Shown piece after piece: positions 61,235-64,000 of a DNA stretch of 64,000 bases. Numbering within the stretch: the first letter of the stretch is position 1; every line of letters begins with the position of its first letter. The notes under the pieces are model-generated. The model ran no database searches. It was not told where the DNA came from and was given only the letters and a program-made list of their open reading frames with translations. The stretch is from assembly GCA_026826555.1 (NCBI GenBank), contig JAKSZT010053928.1:38913342-38977341 (forward strand), read 5' to 3'. Source of the DNA: Tolypeutes matacus (Eukaryota; Chordata; Mammalia; Cingulata; Chlamyphoridae). A program made the position numbers and the translations under genes.

Positions 61235-61430
61235 GCTATGACAAACAGTTTGATCTAATATATGGATATATGGCATTTAATCCCATGCTGATACAACCCT
61301 GTGAAGTTAGTGTTATCTATCAGATCAACTTTACAAGTGACAAAAATGAAATTAAACAGCTTTCCCAAATAGGCCAATATAGACAACATAGGAGCCAAAA
61401 GTTTTAGCCACTTGGGTCTGGCTCCAAAAC
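61235..61430 (-). repeat. MIR SINE, antisense
   Basis: 'caaccctgtgaagttagtgt', 'aaattaaacagctttcccaa' and a distal 'gggtctggctccaaaactac' fit antisense MIR. Confidence 0.7.
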
Positions 61431-61979
61431 TACACTTCCGTTGGTATATTTTCTTGCTATTCCATATCCTGCCTACGTTGTTGCATCTTTTATAGACTTA
61501 CTGTGATAACACATTAAACTCAGTTGGATCATTGGAAAGAGGCCTTAGTAGGAACTTGAATCCTCAACCATTTAAGCCTATAGCAGATTCAGGCATAAAA
61601 CAACAAAGAACTTCAATAATTTCCGGGAAAATAGAATAGTCTTTTTGGCTGCTTCTGTTAGGGGAACAGGTCAACTGGAAATGGGCCTAGAACCCCAAGA
61701 AAGGATTGTGACTCGGAAAGTTAAATTACCAATGAAGACTGAGTGTTTCCTTTAGTAATCAAGTCTTGAAGATTCTTATTCAGCATTCATACCTCGAGTG
61801 TTAAAGCATTTTGGATCCCTAACTACTGAATAGTCCTAACTCTTTTTCTCTTGTGAGAGGGTGAGCTCTGCCTTTGTCATCTATTGCCTGGATTAATGCA
61901 ATCCACTCCTATATGTACCCTTTTTACCAACCTTGAAAACTTGCTTATTGTATCCAAAGTGCTTGCTCAATAAGGGTTC

Positions 61980-62240
61980 ATACCTCTTTTCTTTACTCAA
62001 GGTATTCCTTATGTCCATTAAGTCTCTCTAACTCCCCCACTATGCCTCCTTAACTTGCCTTTTCCTAGAACATTCAACACTTCTTGGTACCCTTCACATT
62101 GTATTAATATCATTCATTTTCTTGACTGTCCATCCTTCTCGAACACGAAACAGGCCAAGGTGTTAGGTAGACTTCATTAAGCTTAGGACTTATCTCAGTG
62201 CCTGGAAATTGGTAGATGGCTATTAGGTGTTTGAATGAAC
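61980..62240 (+). repeat. L2/MIR-type 3' fragment, sense
   Basis: Ends with 'tctcagtgcctggaaattgg' and 'ggctattaggtgtttgaatg', the terminal phrase of L2-type LINEs. The upstream part is diverged. Confidence 0.55.
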
Positions 62241-62921
62241 TTAAACAGTGTTATCTCTACCATTTCCAGTCTGCCACATGCAACTTTTGTCTGTGCTCTG
62301 AAAAGAGCCACTCAAAAGGCAGAGGCAGCATTCTGTGCCATATTTCCTTACCAACTCAGTAAGGTATCTGCTTCATGAGAAACTGTTGGGTTGCATTCTT
62401 AGCTTGAAAAAAAAAAGTAGTATAAAGAAGAATTAGGTTTGAATTGAGGTGTGAAGAGGGAAATAGATGCATTTCTTCTCATGGGAGCATGGTAGAGCAT
62501 GGTGCGCCAATGGTAAAATAAGATAATTATTTTAGTGATTCTTTTATATGATATAATTAGAGGAAATTGCCAAAGTTAGAAAAAAATCTTTGAAAGAAAA
62601 TTACATACTAGACACATTTGACCCAATAGTAAAACTAGAAATCCCAGAAATAGATTTTTGCTATATTGCCATACCTTCATTTAAAAGAAATATAAAAATA
62701 ATATAAGATGGAAATATTTTGAGAAAAATTGCTCAAGGAAAATATATAACAAAGGATTTATTAGAAACTGTGGTAGATTTTTCCAAACAGATAGTACGTC
62801 ATATGCCATAAATATGTTAAAATATATATTTTTATTGTTAAAATTAATTTAATCTATTGACATTGAAAATCAAGAGTATCAATCATGGACCTAGGCATAG
62901 GGGATATAGCAATATAAAAAC

Positions 62922-64000
62922 TCTTTTTTTTTCTTTATTTTTAAGAAACTTTAGATTACATAAATGTTACATTGAAAATATAGGGGATTCCCATATACCC
63001 CACTTCCTGCCCCTCCCACACTTTCCCCCATTAGCAGCATCTTTCATTAGTGTGGGCATTTGTTTCAATTAATGAACACGTATTGAAGCATTGCTATTAA
63101 CCATGGTCTATAGTTGACATTATGGTTTACACTTTGCACTGCACAATTTTATAGGTTTTGACAAAATGTATAATGGCTAGAATCCATCATTATAATATCT
63201 TGCAGAACAATTCCAGTGTCACCAAAATGCCCCATGTTACACCTATTCTTCTCTCTCCCTCTCCTCAGAACCTCTGGTGACCACTGTCTTTATATCAATG
63301 ATACAAGTTCTTCCATTGCTAGAATAATGTCTACTTTAGTCCATAGTTGCATTCCCCCCCACCTCCATGTTTGTTCATTTCTTAATTGTGAAGATTTTGG
63401 GATGGTGATGCCTACTATGCTTCCAACTGAGAGGGAGCTTAGATTCCAAGGGGCAGATGGATGGAACTCTTTTGCTTACAGTTTTAGATACTCTGTTTTT
63501 TGTGATGGGTGTTGTCCATCATCATTCTTTTGTTAGTTGTCCTGGGTGAGTCTGATGAACTGGAGAGTAGGTGTTGACTGCAACACTGCTGAGATAGGAG
63601 CTCAACTGACATATGAACAGCTGGAAGATTTAAGTCTCTGAAACATATATTTAATGAGTATAGTGCTAATTATAGGTTCATATAAAAGGGGCAGAAGAAC
63701 CATGTATGGGAAATCATAAATAAGTCTAATTCTGATACATTGGGGAAGTAGGTTATCATATATTCCAAAGTAAGGACCACCATTGGGGTGCTGATTTCCT
63801 GGAGTTGCCTGCCCTGCCTATGGTGTCAGGATGTCTCTAGAGCCCCCAGGAGCACCCCTGCTTGAAGCACTGTTTACTATGGCAGTTAGTGAGATACTTC
63901 TGAGATATGCGTAAGTGTAACTAACTCACTTTGAAACCTCTTAGCCATAAAAACATTTAATATTTTCCCCTTTTGATCTAGGTCTTTTTCCAGATGGAAT
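62922..64000 (-). mobile_element. L1 3' region, antisense, continuing past window end
   Basis: A T-rich start, then 'tagattacataaatgttaca', 'tcattagtgtgggcatttgt', 'ttagttgtcctgggtgagtc' and onward to 'gatctaggtctttttccaga' at the edge. It is the same subfamily and orientation as 52998-53688 but extends at least 400 bp further into the L1 body. Its upstream end is outside the window. Confidence 0.75.

Noticed and set aside
63980..64000. Possible next exon: a polypyrimidine tract and TAG followed by GTCTTTTTCC at the window end
   Set aside because: The sequence is the antisense body of the L1 beginning at 62922 and does not encode the expected EGF continuation.

Overview
This window is AT-rich, intron-dominated mammalian DNA. 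It carries 12 consecutive coding exons of one plus-strand gene, which I identify as LRP1B (low-density lipoprotein receptor-related protein 1B), a giant endocytic receptor of the LDL receptor family. The exons (2597-55799) join in frame into 1836 nt, or 612 codons, with no stop, consensus AG/GT boundaries and compatible phases throughout. Neither end of the gene is present: the window opens in an intron upstream of an LDLR class A exon and closes in an intron before the last EGF, transmembrane and cytoplasmic exons.

Exon order gives the protein layout: two LDLR class A repeats (2597-2722, 3455-3592), an EGF module (5072-5206), a calcium-binding EGF module (8484-8603), then a YWTD beta-propeller over five exons (10169-10410, 27282-27505, 28523-28629, 34379-34495, 36059-36232) with a furin-type REKR site in its first exon. 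One EGF module follows (38342-38467), then tandem EGF modules (44009-44173, 55638-55799). This is the membrane-proximal ectodomain architecture of LRP1/LRP1B. Wording such as the exon beginning [19 protein letters not shown] points to LRP1B rather than LRP1 or LRP2.

The host is probably a xenarthran, most likely an armadillo. Three tRNA-Ala-like SINEs resemble the DAS-SINE family described from Dasypus, and several L1 3' ends resemble xenarthran L1s. This rests on recalled families, not on a search.

About 97% of the window is intron. It holds ancient repeats (MIR, L2, L1M, a MER5-like hAT element and at least two mammalian-age families I cannot name), MaLR-like LTRs, short hAT elements and younger L1 and SINE insertions. 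Several insertions keep readable target-site duplications (TSDs), which allow relative dating. The best example is a nested stack at 17.4-19.9 kb.

I found no second gene, structural RNA gene, CRISPR array or novel genetic system. The notable points are the nested insertions, a poly(A)-only retroinsertion, a solo LTR with an exact 5-bp TSD, and a few features of the LRP1B exons. The many short open reading frames in the introns show no coding signal.
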